A stretch of DNA of 64,000 nt from Virgibacillus siamensis (GTDB lineage: Bacteria > Bacillota > Bacilli > Bacillales > Amphibacillaceae), in assembly GCF_900162695.1 (NCBI RefSeq), contig NZ_FUIH01000007.1, positions 2,914,001 to 2,978,000 on the forward strand. The letters run 5' to 3'. Position numbers and translations under genes: made by a program. Positions 35,037-43,789 of the stretch are shown here, one piece after another. The notes under the pieces are model-generated. The model saw nothing but the letters and a program-made list of their open reading frames with translations, was not told where the DNA came from and did no database searches. Every line of letters begins with the position of its first letter. The first letter of the stretch is position 1.

Positions 35037-35168
35037 GGTTGGTCGTTTTCGGCTAAAGGTCGATATTTCTTCCTGTATGGTTGATACTGCGGCCCGTTCG
35101 GTTGATTTCCCATCCGGAATGGTTTATATACACGCATTACGGTTGATATGCTGCTGCAGCGGTTGGAT
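35037..35168 (+). repeat. 21-bp periodic array E (core GGTTGATA)
   Basis: Seven units start at 35037, 35058, 35079, 35100, 35121, 35141 and 35161, spaced 21, 21, 21, 21, 20 and 20 bp. Cores are GGTTGGTC, GGTCGATA, GGTTGATA, GGTTGATT, GGTTTATA, GGTTGATA and GGTTGGAT. It begins 30 bp after the metY stop, with no hairpin between, and ends about 55 bp before hom. The core is that of array 9647-9778, and in the same sense relative to the upstream gene. Confidence 0.85.
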
Positions 35169-35224
35169 TTTTTCAAAGGCTGCGGCATATCACCGTTGAT
35201 CTTAGACGAAGGGAGACTTGATTG

Positions 35225-36211
35225 ATGAAACCGATTCATGTGGCGTTAATCGGACTGGGAACTGTCGGATGCGGGGTCTACCAAACCCTCCACATCCATA
35301 AAAAGCGGCTGGAAATGCAGCTCGGTGCACCGATACACCTGTCAACGGTTGTAATCGAAAATCCGGAAAAACATCAAAAGATCGGAGCAAAGACCCCCAT
35401 TTCAACGGATATTTCCGATATTCTATATAACCCGGAAATTGATGTTGTATTTGAGGCAATCAACGGAAAAGAGCCTGCTTTTACCTATCTCAAGCAATGC
35501 ATTGAAGCAGGAAAACATGTGATTACGGCCAATAAAGAAATGTTTGCCGCACATGGTAATGAGCTGAAAGCACTCGCTAAACTTCACGATGTACAGATTG
35601 GATATGATGCAACGACAGCAGGTGGAATTCCAATCATCCAGTCAATTCGTCAACTGTTCAAAGCCAACCAGATTAAGGAGGTACAGGCAATTTTGAACGG
35701 AACGACGAACTATATTCTGACTGAAATGCGGGAAAATGGGCTCCCCTTCTCCACTGCATTGAAGCAGGCACAAAAGTGGGGATATGCAGAGGCAGATCCA
35801 ACGAATGACATCGAAGGATATGATGCCTTTTTCAAACTGATGATTCTCAGTGATCTTATTTTTAATAAGCAGCCTGATCCGGAGCACATTAAACGAACCG
35901 GTATTACCGATGTAACGGCCGAAGCTATTCAGCAGGCAAAACATGAAGGTAAACGGATCAAACATATCGCATCAATCAAGTACGACCAGACCGGAAATCT
36001 AACCGCCGAAGTTGAACTTGCAGCTGTCCCGGAAAGACACCCGCTGTACGCTGTCGAAGGTGTGGATAATGCGATTCACCTGAAAGCCGACATCGTTGGT
36101 GATATTACCCTAACTGGTCCCGGTGCCGGTGCATTCCCAACCGCCAGCGCAATGCTGGAGGATTTTTGCATGATTGTAAGTCAAAAGCCGGCCCCCCTTC
36201 CTATTAGTTAA
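35225..36211 (+). CDS. hom: Homoserine dehydrogenase, short form without an ACT domain
   Basis: A 328-residue oxidoreductase that reduces aspartate semialdehyde to homoserine. The NAD(P)-binding GLGTVGCGVYQ lies near residue 10, HVITANKEMFA near 95, and the catalytic region with ILNGTTNYILTEM and YAEADPTNDIEGYDA follows. It ends at about the point where longer enzymes carry a regulatory ACT domain, so feedback control by threonine is likely absent. ATG 35225 is chosen, though TTG 35222 is equally well placed after GGGAG. Its position after metY points to supply of homoserine for methionine. Confidence 0.92.
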   Translation: MKPIHVALIGLGTVGCGVYQTLHIHKKRLEMQLGAPIHLSTVVIENPEKHQKIGAKTPISTDISDILYNPEIDVVFEAINGKEPAFTYLKQCIEAGKHVITANKEMFAAHGNELKALAKLHDVQIGYDATTAGGIPIIQSIRQLFKANQIKEVQAILNGTTNYILTEMRENGLPFSTALKQAQKWGYAEADPTNDIEGYDAFFKLMILSDLIFNKQPDPEHIKRTGITDVTAEAIQQAKHEGKRIKHIASIKYDQTGNLTAEVELAAVPERHPLYAVEGVDNAIHLKADIVGDITLTGPGAGAFPTASAMLEDFCMIVSQKPAPLPIS

Positions 36212-36215
36212 TCTG

Positions 36216-36246
36216 AAAATCGTCTTCCCAAGGGAGACGATTTTTT
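36216..36246 (+). terminator. Terminator of hom
   Basis: AAAATCGTCTTCCC pairs with GGGAGACGATTTT with one bulge, followed by TTTC. Confidence 0.75.
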
Positions 36247-36423
36247 CATTCCGTTTACAAAAAATCACCCCCTCCCTCACAAATGCGTTTACACTTTTGC
36301 CTATCCTGCATAAAATGTTAATAAATCGAAACATGATTTTGCTATACTTGCCTGTATAATCGGGTACATATATAGTATTGTAATGAATACATACAGGAAG
36401 AATCCAGCATAGGTGTGAGTGAT

Positions 36424-37335
36424 TTGAAAAAAAGATACATTTTCACTATATTGGTTATACTGCTTATAGGCTTCGGATTTTTAATAGTTATGAATCTGCC
36501 CGATCAGGACTTAAACAATAAAGTGGATCATCCACTGCAAAATCAGGAGAAACTGGAAAAAAAATCAGATCAGAAAAAAACCCCGGATAAGAAGGAAGAA
36601 AAAAAGAACCAGTCAGGAGAAAAAGATGAAAATCCGGTTACCCGGTCTGTAAAAATCATTCTGAGTGAAGCACTCGAACGTACAGTTGACTTATTTACCA
36701 ACAAAGAATCACATATTGTAGCAATCGGTGATTCGTTGACGCAAGGAGTTGGGGATAATGTTGTTGACGGCGGTTATGTGGGGATTCTGGAAGGCATCAT
36801 GAACGAAGAAGATTCAGAGCAAGTCACATTTGATAACTATGGTGTCCGCGGTAATACAACAAGTCAAATGTATTCCCGGATGAACAATCCCGGTGTGAAG
36901 CAATCTCTGAAAGATGCCGATGTCATATTAATTACAATTGGTGCCAACGATATAATGGAAGTTGTTAAGCATAATATTACCGATTTGACCCTCAAAGACT
37001 TTCAACAAGAACGAATTGCGTATAAGGAAAGACTTAAAAATATTTTTGATACGATGCGGAAATACAATCCTGATGCAGAAATCTACCTGATCGGCTTTTA
37101 CAACCCATTTGAAAAATTCTTCCCGAAACTGGAGGAACTTGGTGTCATTGTGGAAAACTGGAATTCGACAAGCAAAAACATAACGCAGCAGTATGATGAC
37201 ATAACATTCATTCCTACAGTTGACTTATTCGCCGATAAGAATGCTGATTTTTTCTACAAGGATCATTTCCACCCGAGTCACCAGGGCTATCAATTAATCG
37301 CCAAACGGGTCCTGGAATATATAACAGATAAGTGA
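36424..37335 (+). CDS. ypmR: SGNH/GDSL hydrolase, YpmR-like
   Basis: About 303 residues. An N-terminal membrane helix or signal anchor (residues 5-25) is followed by a lysine/glutamate-rich linker to about residue 75. The SGNH hydrolase domain then has GDSLTQGVGDN, the Asn in GVRGNTTSQ, GANDIMEV and the catalytic DHFHPSHQGY. It is an extracytoplasmic esterase/lipase-like enzyme. TTG 36424 is chosen because AGGTG lies 8 nt upstream; GTG 36415 lacks a well-spaced site. It is followed 10 bp later by ypmS, the same pair as in B. subtilis. Confidence 0.85.
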   Translation: MKKRYIFTILVILLIGFGFLIVMNLPDQDLNNKVDHPLQNQEKLEKKSDQKKTPDKKEEKKNQSGEKDENPVTRSVKIILSEALERTVDLFTNKESHIVAIGDSLTQGVGDNVVDGGYVGILEGIMNEEDSEQVTFDNYGVRGNTTSQMYSRMNNPGVKQSLKDADVILITIGANDIMEVVKHNITDLTLKDFQQERIAYKERLKNIFDTMRKYNPDAEIYLIGFYNPFEKFFPKLEELGVIVENWNSTSKNITQQYDDITFIPTVDLFADKNADFFYKDHFHPSHQGYQLIAKRVLEYITDK

Positions 37336-37345
37336 GGTGGACAGA

Positions 37346-37972
37346 ATGGCGGAACGGAGAAAGCGGAAAAACAATTGGAAACGACTATTTTTTATGCTCT
37401 TCGGCCTGAACCTGATTATTTTTATTGCTATCATCGCATTAATTTTCTGGCCGGTATCTGAAACAGAAAATCCGAATCAGGAAAACGAAATCACTCAGCA
37501 GAGTTCAGAATTTATTGTACGAACCACCAAGCAGAATTTGAATAAACTGGTCAATGCGTACATTGATAAATTACTGGAAGGATCAAATCATCATTATAAG
37601 GTGACATTGAAAGATGATGTTCATCTACAGGGAGAGCTGCCTGTCTTTTCCACATCAGTCCCCCTCTCCATGCACCTGGAGCCATTTGTCCAGGAAAATG
37701 GTGATGTTATTCTAAAACAGAAATCCATCTCAATCGGACTGCTGCAGCTTCCAAACCAAAAAATCATGGAGTATATGAAAAAATATTTACCTGTGCCGAA
37801 ATGGGTTGCAATCAATCCGGAAGATGAAGAAATCTATGTGGCAGTCACTGATATGAAAATCAAAAGTAACTTCCAGGTTGGAGTCGAACATATCGATTTA
37901 GGAGCTAACAATCTAGCATTCAAAATAAAAATTCCGTACCAGACATTGGGGATTGAACCGAAAGAAGAATAA
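37346..37972 (+). CDS. ypmS: YpmS-family membrane-anchored protein
   Basis: A 208-residue protein with an N-terminal basic stretch, one membrane helix (about residues 15-38) and an extracytoplasmic domain containing DVHLQGELPVFSTSVPL, typical of the DUF2140/YpmS family of unknown function. ATG 37346 has GTGAGGTGG upstream; an in-frame GTG three codons earlier overlaps that site. It directly follows ypmR and is probably co-transcribed with it. Confidence 0.88.
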   Translation: MAERRKRKNNWKRLFFMLFGLNLIIFIAIIALIFWPVSETENPNQENEITQQSSEFIVRTTKQNLNKLVNAYIDKLLEGSNHHYKVTLKDDVHLQGELPVFSTSVPLSMHLEPFVQENGDVILKQKSISIGLLQLPNQKIMEYMKKYLPVPKWVAINPEDEEIYVAVTDMKIKSNFQVGVEHIDLGANNLAFKIKIPYQTLGIEPKEE

Positions 37973-37982
37973 AACGAAAACC

Positions 37983-38007
37983 GCCCGCCTGGCATTGACA
38001 GACGGGC
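37983..38007. terminator. Shared terminator of ypmS and the WYL regulator
   Basis: GCCCGCCT (37983-37990) pairs with AGACGGGC (38000-38007) with one mismatch. T-rich sequence follows on both sides. Confidence 0.65.
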
Positions 38008-38043
38008 ATTACCTTTTTACAGACTACTTTAGACTGCTTTTAC

Positions 38044-39027
38044 TTATTCCATATAAACATCATACATTTGCTGAACTTTTTCCCGCATTCGGTCAACAAG
38101 ATGATCCGGAGACAATACTTTTGCTTTATGTCCCCATGTCAGTATCCAATTGACCAGACCATCAGACAGTTTCACTTTGGAGGAAAGCACAAAATGGTCG
38201 TCATCCAGTTCCCTGATATCTGCATCTTGTCCAAACCTGTCCAGAACAACGTTTACAAGGTCATTATGGAAACGGATCTTCATCCACATTTCTTCACCTG
38301 CGAACATATGAAAGCTTTGATCAACATATTCCTGCAGGTTAAAATTCTTTTTCCTGAATGACTGATCGCTCATCTCAATATCCCGAATCCGGTCAAGCCG
38401 GTAATGGCGCAGTTCACCGGTCTCCTGGAACAAACCAATCAAATAATAATAGTCGTTCTGCCAGATTAATGCATACGGCTCGACATGGTACCACTCCGCA
38501 TTGCGATGAAATTCAAACTGCTTCTTTACATTGAATTTGCCGTATTTATATGTAAGAACTTTACTTTCCGAAATTGCCCTGTGCACACAGTCAATATTCA
38601 ATTTCACCAATTCGTAATCCATGTTTGCCGACTGACTGAACAAAATTGGTTCCGGCAATGTCTTGGCAATATGCCTGCTTGTCAGTTTTTTAACCTTTTG
38701 AATCAGCTTTTCCTTCTCATTTGTCGTAATGAATTTGGCCGACAAAATTGCATCAATGATCAATCTAAGCTGATACGTCTCGAACAGCCTGGTCTGATGG
38801 CTGAAGTATATCTTTCCATATCTTCCTGTGTTGCGGACGATTTCAAAATCTGTTTCATCCAATATCTCCAGATCGCGTTTAATGGTTCGATTATCGAAAA
38901 ATGCATCACCAGTATAAGCTTTAAGTTTTGCACTTAATTCCTCAATGCCAAGTTCATGCAGATCATCCGTTTCATCAAATAAGATATCCCGTAATTTTAA
39001 TAATCGATAATTGCTCCCCCGCTCCAT
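38044..39027 (-). CDS. WYL-domain transcriptional regulator
   Basis: A 327-residue regulator. An N-terminal helix-turn-helix (NRTIKRDLEIL near residue 47) is followed by a WYL domain (ALIWQNDYYYLIGL near residue 190) and a C-terminal WCX-like part. WYL domains bind ligands, often nucleic acids or nucleotides, and many such proteins control DNA repair or defence genes. ATG 39027 has GGAGGAGG upstream. No target is evident nearby. Confidence 0.88.
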   Translation of the reverse strand: MERGSNYRLLKLRDILFDETDDLHELGIEELSAKLKAYTGDAFFDNRTIKRDLEILDETDFEIVRNTGRYGKIYFSHQTRLFETYQLRLIIDAILSAKFITTNEKEKLIQKVKKLTSRHIAKTLPEPILFSQSANMDYELVKLNIDCVHRAISESKVLTYKYGKFNVKKQFEFHRNAEWYHVEPYALIWQNDYYYLIGLFQETGELRHYRLDRIRDIEMSDQSFRKKNFNLQEYVDQSFHMFAGEEMWMKIRFHNDLVNVVLDRFGQDADIRELDDDHFVLSSKVKLSDGLVNWILTWGHKAKVLSPDHLVDRMREKVQQMYDVYME

Positions 39028-39047
39028 TTAAATCCTCCTCCATAAAA

Positions 39048-39080
39048 AAGAACCTGTACGTTTAAATTTGTAAGGTTCTT
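39048..39080 (-). terminator. Terminator of the YiiX-like gene
   Basis: On the minus strand AAGAACCT (39080-39073) pairs with AGGTTCTT (39055-39048), followed by a T run. It begins within 2 bp of the gene end. Confidence 0.7.
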
Positions 39081-39081
39081 C

Positions 39082-39714
39082 TCATCTGATGACAAAATTT
39101 TTTACTTTTTGGGACAAACCGAAGATGAATGACTGTTTTGGTACTGTATTTTCCACCGTCAGTAATTGTACGTTTCGTTCTTCCTGTATAACGGAATGGT
39201 AGGTTCCAAGTGTTCCCGTATACACAAGCTGCATTCCCCGGTGGCTGCGGATATCTGCCGGTGTTGTAAAACAAATCGGTTTTTTAAATTTCAGTGCCTC
39301 CACATCATTCAGCACCGTCGCCACAAATTGTGAACAGAATAATGCATTGCTGCGGTTAATTTCAATTTGCAATAGTACACCAATCAATCCAATGAAATTA
39401 TATTTATAATTGCCTTTCTTCAGTTCAATCTCGGCAATCCGCTCTTTTATCAGTTTAACATCTTTTTCCGTAACGTTAAATGCGTATATGGCACATGCAG
39501 CATTCCGTAAGAAATTACTTCGTATATCCTCTTTTACAAACCCGCCGATAAATGGATTGTGCGGATTCTTTCTCCCGAAGCTGTACACCTGCTGCAATTC
39601 AGGGTCAAAGGCAAGTGAAACGTGATTCAATGATTGTTTTGTAACGTAATTGATCACCTTTGACAAATATGTCCCTGTGTCTGTAAAGAGAAAGTATATC
39701 GTTCTTTCTTCCAT
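39082..39714 (-). CDS. YiiX/YebB-like permuted papain-fold protein
   Basis: A 210-residue cytosolic protein. NHVSLAFDPELQQVYSFGRK near residue 30 and SNALFCSQFVATVL near residue 130 supply the His and Cys expected of a circularly permuted NlpC/P60-type fold. It resembles conserved Bacillus proteins of unknown role; thiol hydrolase activity is predicted from the fold only. ATG 39714 has GAGGGGGAG upstream; 10 earlier in-frame codons are not used. Confidence 0.75.
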   Translation of the reverse strand: MEERTIYFLFTDTGTYLSKVINYVTKQSLNHVSLAFDPELQQVYSFGRKNPHNPFIGGFVKEDIRSNFLRNAACAIYAFNVTEKDVKLIKERIAEIELKKGNYKYNFIGLIGVLLQIEINRSNALFCSQFVATVLNDVEALKFKKPICFTTPADIRSHRGMQLVYTGTLGTYHSVIQEERNVQLLTVENTVPKQSFIFGLSQKVKNFVIR

Positions 39715-39827
39715 TGACTCCCCCTCCGTCAAAAGCCATTCCAAATTGTCATGGCAGCCTTTTAACGATATATCCCGTTACTTTATTGTTACATATTTTT
39801 CCTGAAAAATATAGTCCTTTTTACCGA

Positions 39828-39864
39828 TTCGACAAAATCCGGGCGGCGCCTGTCATCTGTCGAA
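39828..39864. repeat. 37-bp element with inverted TTCGACA/TGTCGAA boxes, upstream of ykpA
   Basis: TTCGACA (39828-39834) and TGTCGAA (39858-39864) lie 30 bp apart, as in the copy at 32040-32076, and enclose CCGGGCGGCGCCTGTCA. On the minus strand the interior reads CAGGCGCCGCCCGGA then TTTTGTCGAA, alignable with the other copies. It lies about 95 bp before ykpA and 115 bp before the divergent YiiX-like gene. Confidence 0.6.
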
Positions 39865-39959
39865 TTTTCTGCGGGTGCTTTTAAACGTCATGATTGACGA
39901 AATGCTGCAAATCCCGTAATCTAACGGTGATGACTATTTAATGGAGGTTCACGTTACCC

Positions 39960-41582
39960 ATGATTACTGTTAATAATGTAAGTTTACGTTATGGAGATAA
40001 AAAGTTATTTGAAGATGTTAATCTGAAGTTCACTCCAGGGAACTGTTATGGATTGATTGGTGCAAATGGTGCAGGCAAATCAACATTTTTAAAAATACTT
40101 TCCGGAGAAGTCGAAGCCCAATCCGGGAATGTTTCCTTGTCCACCGGTGAGCGAATGGCAGTCCTGAAACAGGATCACTTCGCCTATGAGGAATATGAGG
40201 TACTGGAAACTGTTCTGATGGGACATGAACGGTTATATGAAGTGAAGCAGGAAAAAGACGCAATCTACATGAAGGCTGACTTTTCCGAGGAAGATGGCAT
40301 GCGTGCTGCGGAACTGGAAGGCGAATTCGCGGAAATGAACGGCTGGGAAGCAGAATCAGATGCAGCTGTCCTTTTGAAAGGACTTGGCATTGATGAGTCC
40401 CTGCATTCCAAGAAAATGGCTGAAATTACCGGTGATCAAAAGGTAAAAGTTCTTTTGGCACAAGCGCTGTTCGGCAATCCGGACATTCTGCTGCTGGACG
40501 AACCGACAAACGGCTTGGACATCCATGCCATTCAGTGGCTGGAAGAATTTCTGATAAACTTTGAAAACACGGTTATTGTCGTCTCACACGATCGCCATTT
40601 CTTGAACAAAGTGTGCACACACATTGCAGATGTGGATTACGGTAAAATCCAAATCTATATCGGCAATTATGACTTCTGGTATGAATCCAGTCAGCTGGCA
40701 ACAAAAATGGCCCAGGAAGCGAACAAGAAAAAAGAAGAGAAAATCAAAGAACTGCAAGCTTTTATTGCCAGGTTCAGCGCAAATGCATCAAAGTCCAAAC
40801 AGGCAACATCACGTAAGAAACTATTGGACAGCATTACACTGGATGACATTAAACCATCTTCACGGCGCTATCCATACATTTCCTTTACACCGGATCGTGA
40901 AATCGGAAATGATCTGCTGCGTGTTGAAGGATTAACGAAAACAATTGGCGGGGAAAAAGTTTTGGATAATGTCAGTTTTACGATGAATAAAGACGATAAA
41001 ATTGCCTTCATCGGAAAAAACGAAATTGCCAAGACAACACTTTTCAAAATTATTATGGGAGAAATGGAACCTGATGCAGGAACCTATAAATGGGGTGTTA
41101 CAACATCACAGTCCTATTTCCCTAAAGATAATGCCGCATATTTTGAAGGCAGCGAACCTACTTTGGTTGAGTGGCTGCGTCAATATTCGCCGGAAGATGA
41201 AACCGAGACATTCTTGCGCGGATTCCTTGGGCGCATGCTTTTCTCCGGTGAAGAGGCACTAAAAAAGCCAAGTGTCCTTTCCGGTGGGGAAAAAGTTCGC
41301 TGTATGCTGAGCAAAATGATGCTTTCAGGTTCGAATGTACTGATTTTGGATGAACCGACAAACCATCTGGATTTGGAGTCCATTACAGCATTAAATAATG
41401 GACTGGTTAAATTTAAAGGATCCATCCTCTTCACATCACATGACCATCAATTCATTCAAAGTATCGCAAACCGCCTGATTGAATTGACCCCGAACGGCGT
41501 GATTGATAAGGAAATGAGTTATGACGAATATATTGCCGATAATGATTTACAAAAGAAAGTAGAAGCAATGTACGCGGTCTAA
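39960..41582 (+). CDS. ykpA: ABC-F family ATPase, YkpA/YbiT type
   Basis: A 540-residue soluble protein with two ABC domains joined by a charged helical linker (about residues 240-300) and no membrane part. The first Walker A is GANGAGKST near residue 36. ABC-F proteins act on ribosomes. Three details differ from a standard ATPase: the first signature reads EITGDQKVKVLL in place of LSGGQ, the first PTN box reads EPTNGLD, and the second Walker A reads GKNEIAKTT; the second signature (LSGGEKVRC) and EPTNHLD are normal. By recall B. subtilis YkpA also has degenerate first-signature and second Walker A motifs. ATG 39960 has GGAGG upstream. Confidence 0.9.
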   Translation: MITVNNVSLRYGDKKLFEDVNLKFTPGNCYGLIGANGAGKSTFLKILSGEVEAQSGNVSLSTGERMAVLKQDHFAYEEYEVLETVLMGHERLYEVKQEKDAIYMKADFSEEDGMRAAELEGEFAEMNGWEAESDAAVLLKGLGIDESLHSKKMAEITGDQKVKVLLAQALFGNPDILLLDEPTNGLDIHAIQWLEEFLINFENTVIVVSHDRHFLNKVCTHIADVDYGKIQIYIGNYDFWYESSQLATKMAQEANKKKEEKIKELQAFIARFSANASKSKQATSRKKLLDSITLDDIKPSSRRYPYISFTPDREIGNDLLRVEGLTKTIGGEKVLDNVSFTMNKDDKIAFIGKNEIAKTTLFKIIMGEMEPDAGTYKWGVTTSQSYFPKDNAAYFEGSEPTLVEWLRQYSPEDETETFLRGFLGRMLFSGEEALKKPSVLSGGEKVRCMLSKMMLSGSNVLILDEPTNHLDLESITALNNGLVKFKGSILFTSHDHQFIQSIANRLIELTPNGVIDKEMSYDEYIADNDLQKKVEAMYAV

Positions 41583-41600
41583 ACATTCCATTTCCATAGA

Positions 41601-41633
41601 GAAGCCCCCAGCTGATTACCAGCTGGGGGCTTC
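41601..41633. terminator. Bidirectional terminator between ykpA and oppF
   Basis: GAAGCCCCCAGCT pairs with AGCTGGGGGCTTC (41601-41613 with 41621-41633), flanked by T-rich sequence on the plus side. Confidence 0.9.
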
Positions 41634-41643
41634 TTTTACAGTC

Positions 41644-42663
41644 TTAATTCTGTGTCTGCAATTGTCTTTCTTTATATTCTTCATTGTACTTATCATTATA
41701 AAGATGACATGCAACAAAATGATCCTTCTTATATTCCTGCCACTCCGGCTCCACTTTGGAACAAATATCCATCGCATGCGGACACCGTGTCCGGAATCGG
41801 CAACCGCTTGGAGGTGCAATCGGACTCGGCACATCCCCCTCGATTACAATTCGTTCACGGGAACGTTCCACTTGCGGATCAGGCAGCGGAATCGCTGAGA
41901 GCAATGCCTGTGTATACGGGTGAAGCGGTTCATCGTAAATATCATCACTGCTTGCCACTTCCGCCATATTACCAAGGTACATAACACCGACACGATCACT
42001 AATATGTTTAACCATCGACAAATCGTGGGCAATAAATAAATAAGTCAGTCCGCGTTCCTTCTGCAGCTTTTGCATCAAGTTTACAACCTGTGCCTGGATG
42101 GATACGTCAAGTGCAGAAATTGGCTCATCCGCGATAATGAAATCCGGATCCACCGCCAATGCGCGGGCAACCCCGATACGCTGACGCTGTCCACCACTAA
42201 ATTCATGTGGATAACGGTTTGCGTGTTCCTGGTTTAACCCAACTGTTTCCAGCAGTTCATAAACCCTTTTTTGGCGTTCCTGTTTATTTTTTGCCAGATT
42301 ATGAATATCAATACCTTCTGCAATAATTTCCATAACCGTCATACGCGGGTTTAGCGATGCATACGGATCCTGGAAAATCATCTGCATTTTACGGTTAAAA
42401 GCTTTTAAGTCTTTTTTGGATTTTTTTCCGTGAACATTGACACCTTCAAAGTTCACTTCACCTTCTGTTGCATTATACAATCTTAGAATCGTCCGTCCCG
42501 CGGTTGATTTACCACAGCCGGATTCGCCAACAAGTCCAAATGTTTCACCTTTATATATATCAAAACTTATGCCATCGACAGCCTTCAAAATTTCTTTTCT
42601 GCCGACTTTAAAGTGTTTTTTCAAATTTTTAATTTCCAGCAGTTTTTCATTTGAATGTGACAA
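41644..42663 (-). CDS. oppF: Oligopeptide ABC transporter ATP-binding protein OppF
   Basis: A 339-residue ABC ATPase: Walker A GESGCGKST near residue 47, signature SGGQRQRIGVARAL, Walker B DFIIADEPISALD, and the C-terminal oligopeptide/dipeptide extension GCRFRTRCPHAMDICSKVEP, whose cysteines can hold an iron-sulfur cluster. It powers peptide import with OppD. The start is TTG 42663 with GAGGGGG 8 nt upstream. It is the last gene of oppBCDF, 93 bp after oppD. Confidence 0.93.
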   Translation of the reverse strand: MSHSNEKLLEIKNLKKHFKVGRKEILKAVDGISFDIYKGETFGLVGESGCGKSTAGRTILRLYNATEGEVNFEGVNVHGKKSKKDLKAFNRKMQMIFQDPYASLNPRMTVMEIIAEGIDIHNLAKNKQERQKRVYELLETVGLNQEHANRYPHEFSGGQRQRIGVARALAVDPDFIIADEPISALDVSIQAQVVNLMQKLQKERGLTYLFIAHDLSMVKHISDRVGVMYLGNMAEVASSDDIYDEPLHPYTQALLSAIPLPDPQVERSRERIVIEGDVPSPIAPPSGCRFRTRCPHAMDICSKVEPEWQEYKKDHFVACHLYNDKYNEEYKERQLQTQN

Positions 42664-42756
42664 TTTTCAACCCCCTCATATTTTTGGACGTAATCCAAAT
42701 TATTTATTTGATTATACGGTTTTGTCAGTCAAATAGTTCAATATGAAAGTTGCAAT

Positions 42757-43779
42757 CTACTTAACGCTTGCAGCTTTAACAGCTTCCGGCGGTTCTACAT
42801 CCGGTGCGCGTTCATCAAGCAGCCAGCATGCAGCCGTCTGTGTTTCACTTACTTTTGTATGTTCCGGCATATGCTCGGTACATACCTTCATCGCATGCGG
42901 GCAACGTGCTGCAAACGGACAGCCTTTTGGCGGATCTGACAAGTCCGGTGGTGTACCGGCAATTGTCATCAGATCATCCCGTTTCTCATGCAGACGTGGC
43001 ATGGACGATAACAATCCCCATGAATACGGATGTTTAGGATTATAAAACAATTCATCAACTGTTCCAACTTCAACTACCTTGCCGCCATACATAACGGCAA
43101 CACGCTGTGCCATGTTGGCTACAACGCCAAGATCGTGTGTAATCAGAATAATCGACGTATCCCCTTCAGCCTGTAAATTCTTCATCAAATCAAGAATCTG
43201 TGCCTGAATCGTAACATCAAGTGCTGTTGTCGGTTCATCGGCAATCAGAACTTTAGGGTTACAGGCAAGGGCAATCGCAATGACCACCCGCTGTCGCATA
43301 CCGCCGGAAAATTGGTGCGGATATTGTTTCACACGTGTTTCCGGGTTCGGAATACCTACCAGATTCAACAATTCAATCGCACGTTGTTTCGCTTCAGGTT
43401 TACTCATATTCTGGTGTTTAATTAAACCTTCCATAATCTGCTTTCCGACAGTCATTGTCGGGTTCAGCGATGTCATTGGATCCTGAAAGATCATGGAAAT
43501 CTCTTTACCTCGTATATTTTGCATCTGTTTATCTGTTAATTTAGTAAGGTCTTTCCCATCAAATAGAATTTCTCCGGATTTAATCCGTCCTGGCGGGCTT
43601 GGATTCAATTGCATAATTGTTTTAGAGGTAACCGATTTACCCGAACCGGACTCACCCACAATCGCAAGTGCCTCACCTTTCTTTAATTTCAAATCTACCC
43701 CCCGGACAGCCTGTACCTCTCCGGAAAATGTATCAAAGGATACATGCAAATCATTTATCTCTAATATATTTTCCAACAC
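42757..43779 (-). CDS. oppD: Oligopeptide ABC transporter ATP-binding protein OppD
   Basis: A 340-residue ABC ATPase with Walker A GESGSGKSV near residue 40, signature SGGMRQRVVIAIAL, Walker B KVLIADEPTTALD and the C-terminal cysteine-rich extension GCPFAARCPHAMKVC. It pairs with OppF. The start is GTG 43779 with AGGAGG 6 nt upstream, or TTG at the next codon. It lies 10 bp after oppC. Confidence 0.93.
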   Translation of the reverse strand: MLENILEINDLHVSFDTFSGEVQAVRGVDLKLKKGEALAIVGESGSGKSVTSKTIMQLNPSPPGRIKSGEILFDGKDLTKLTDKQMQNIRGKEISMIFQDPMTSLNPTMTVGKQIMEGLIKHQNMSKPEAKQRAIELLNLVGIPNPETRVKQYPHQFSGGMRQRVVIAIALACNPKVLIADEPTTALDVTIQAQILDLMKNLQAEGDTSIILITHDLGVVANMAQRVAVMYGGKVVEVGTVDELFYNPKHPYSWGLLSSMPRLHEKRDDLMTIAGTPPDLSDPPKGCPFAARCPHAMKVCTEHMPEHTKVSETQTAACWLLDERAPDVEPPEAVKAASVK

Positions 43780-43789
43780 TGTCTGCCTC

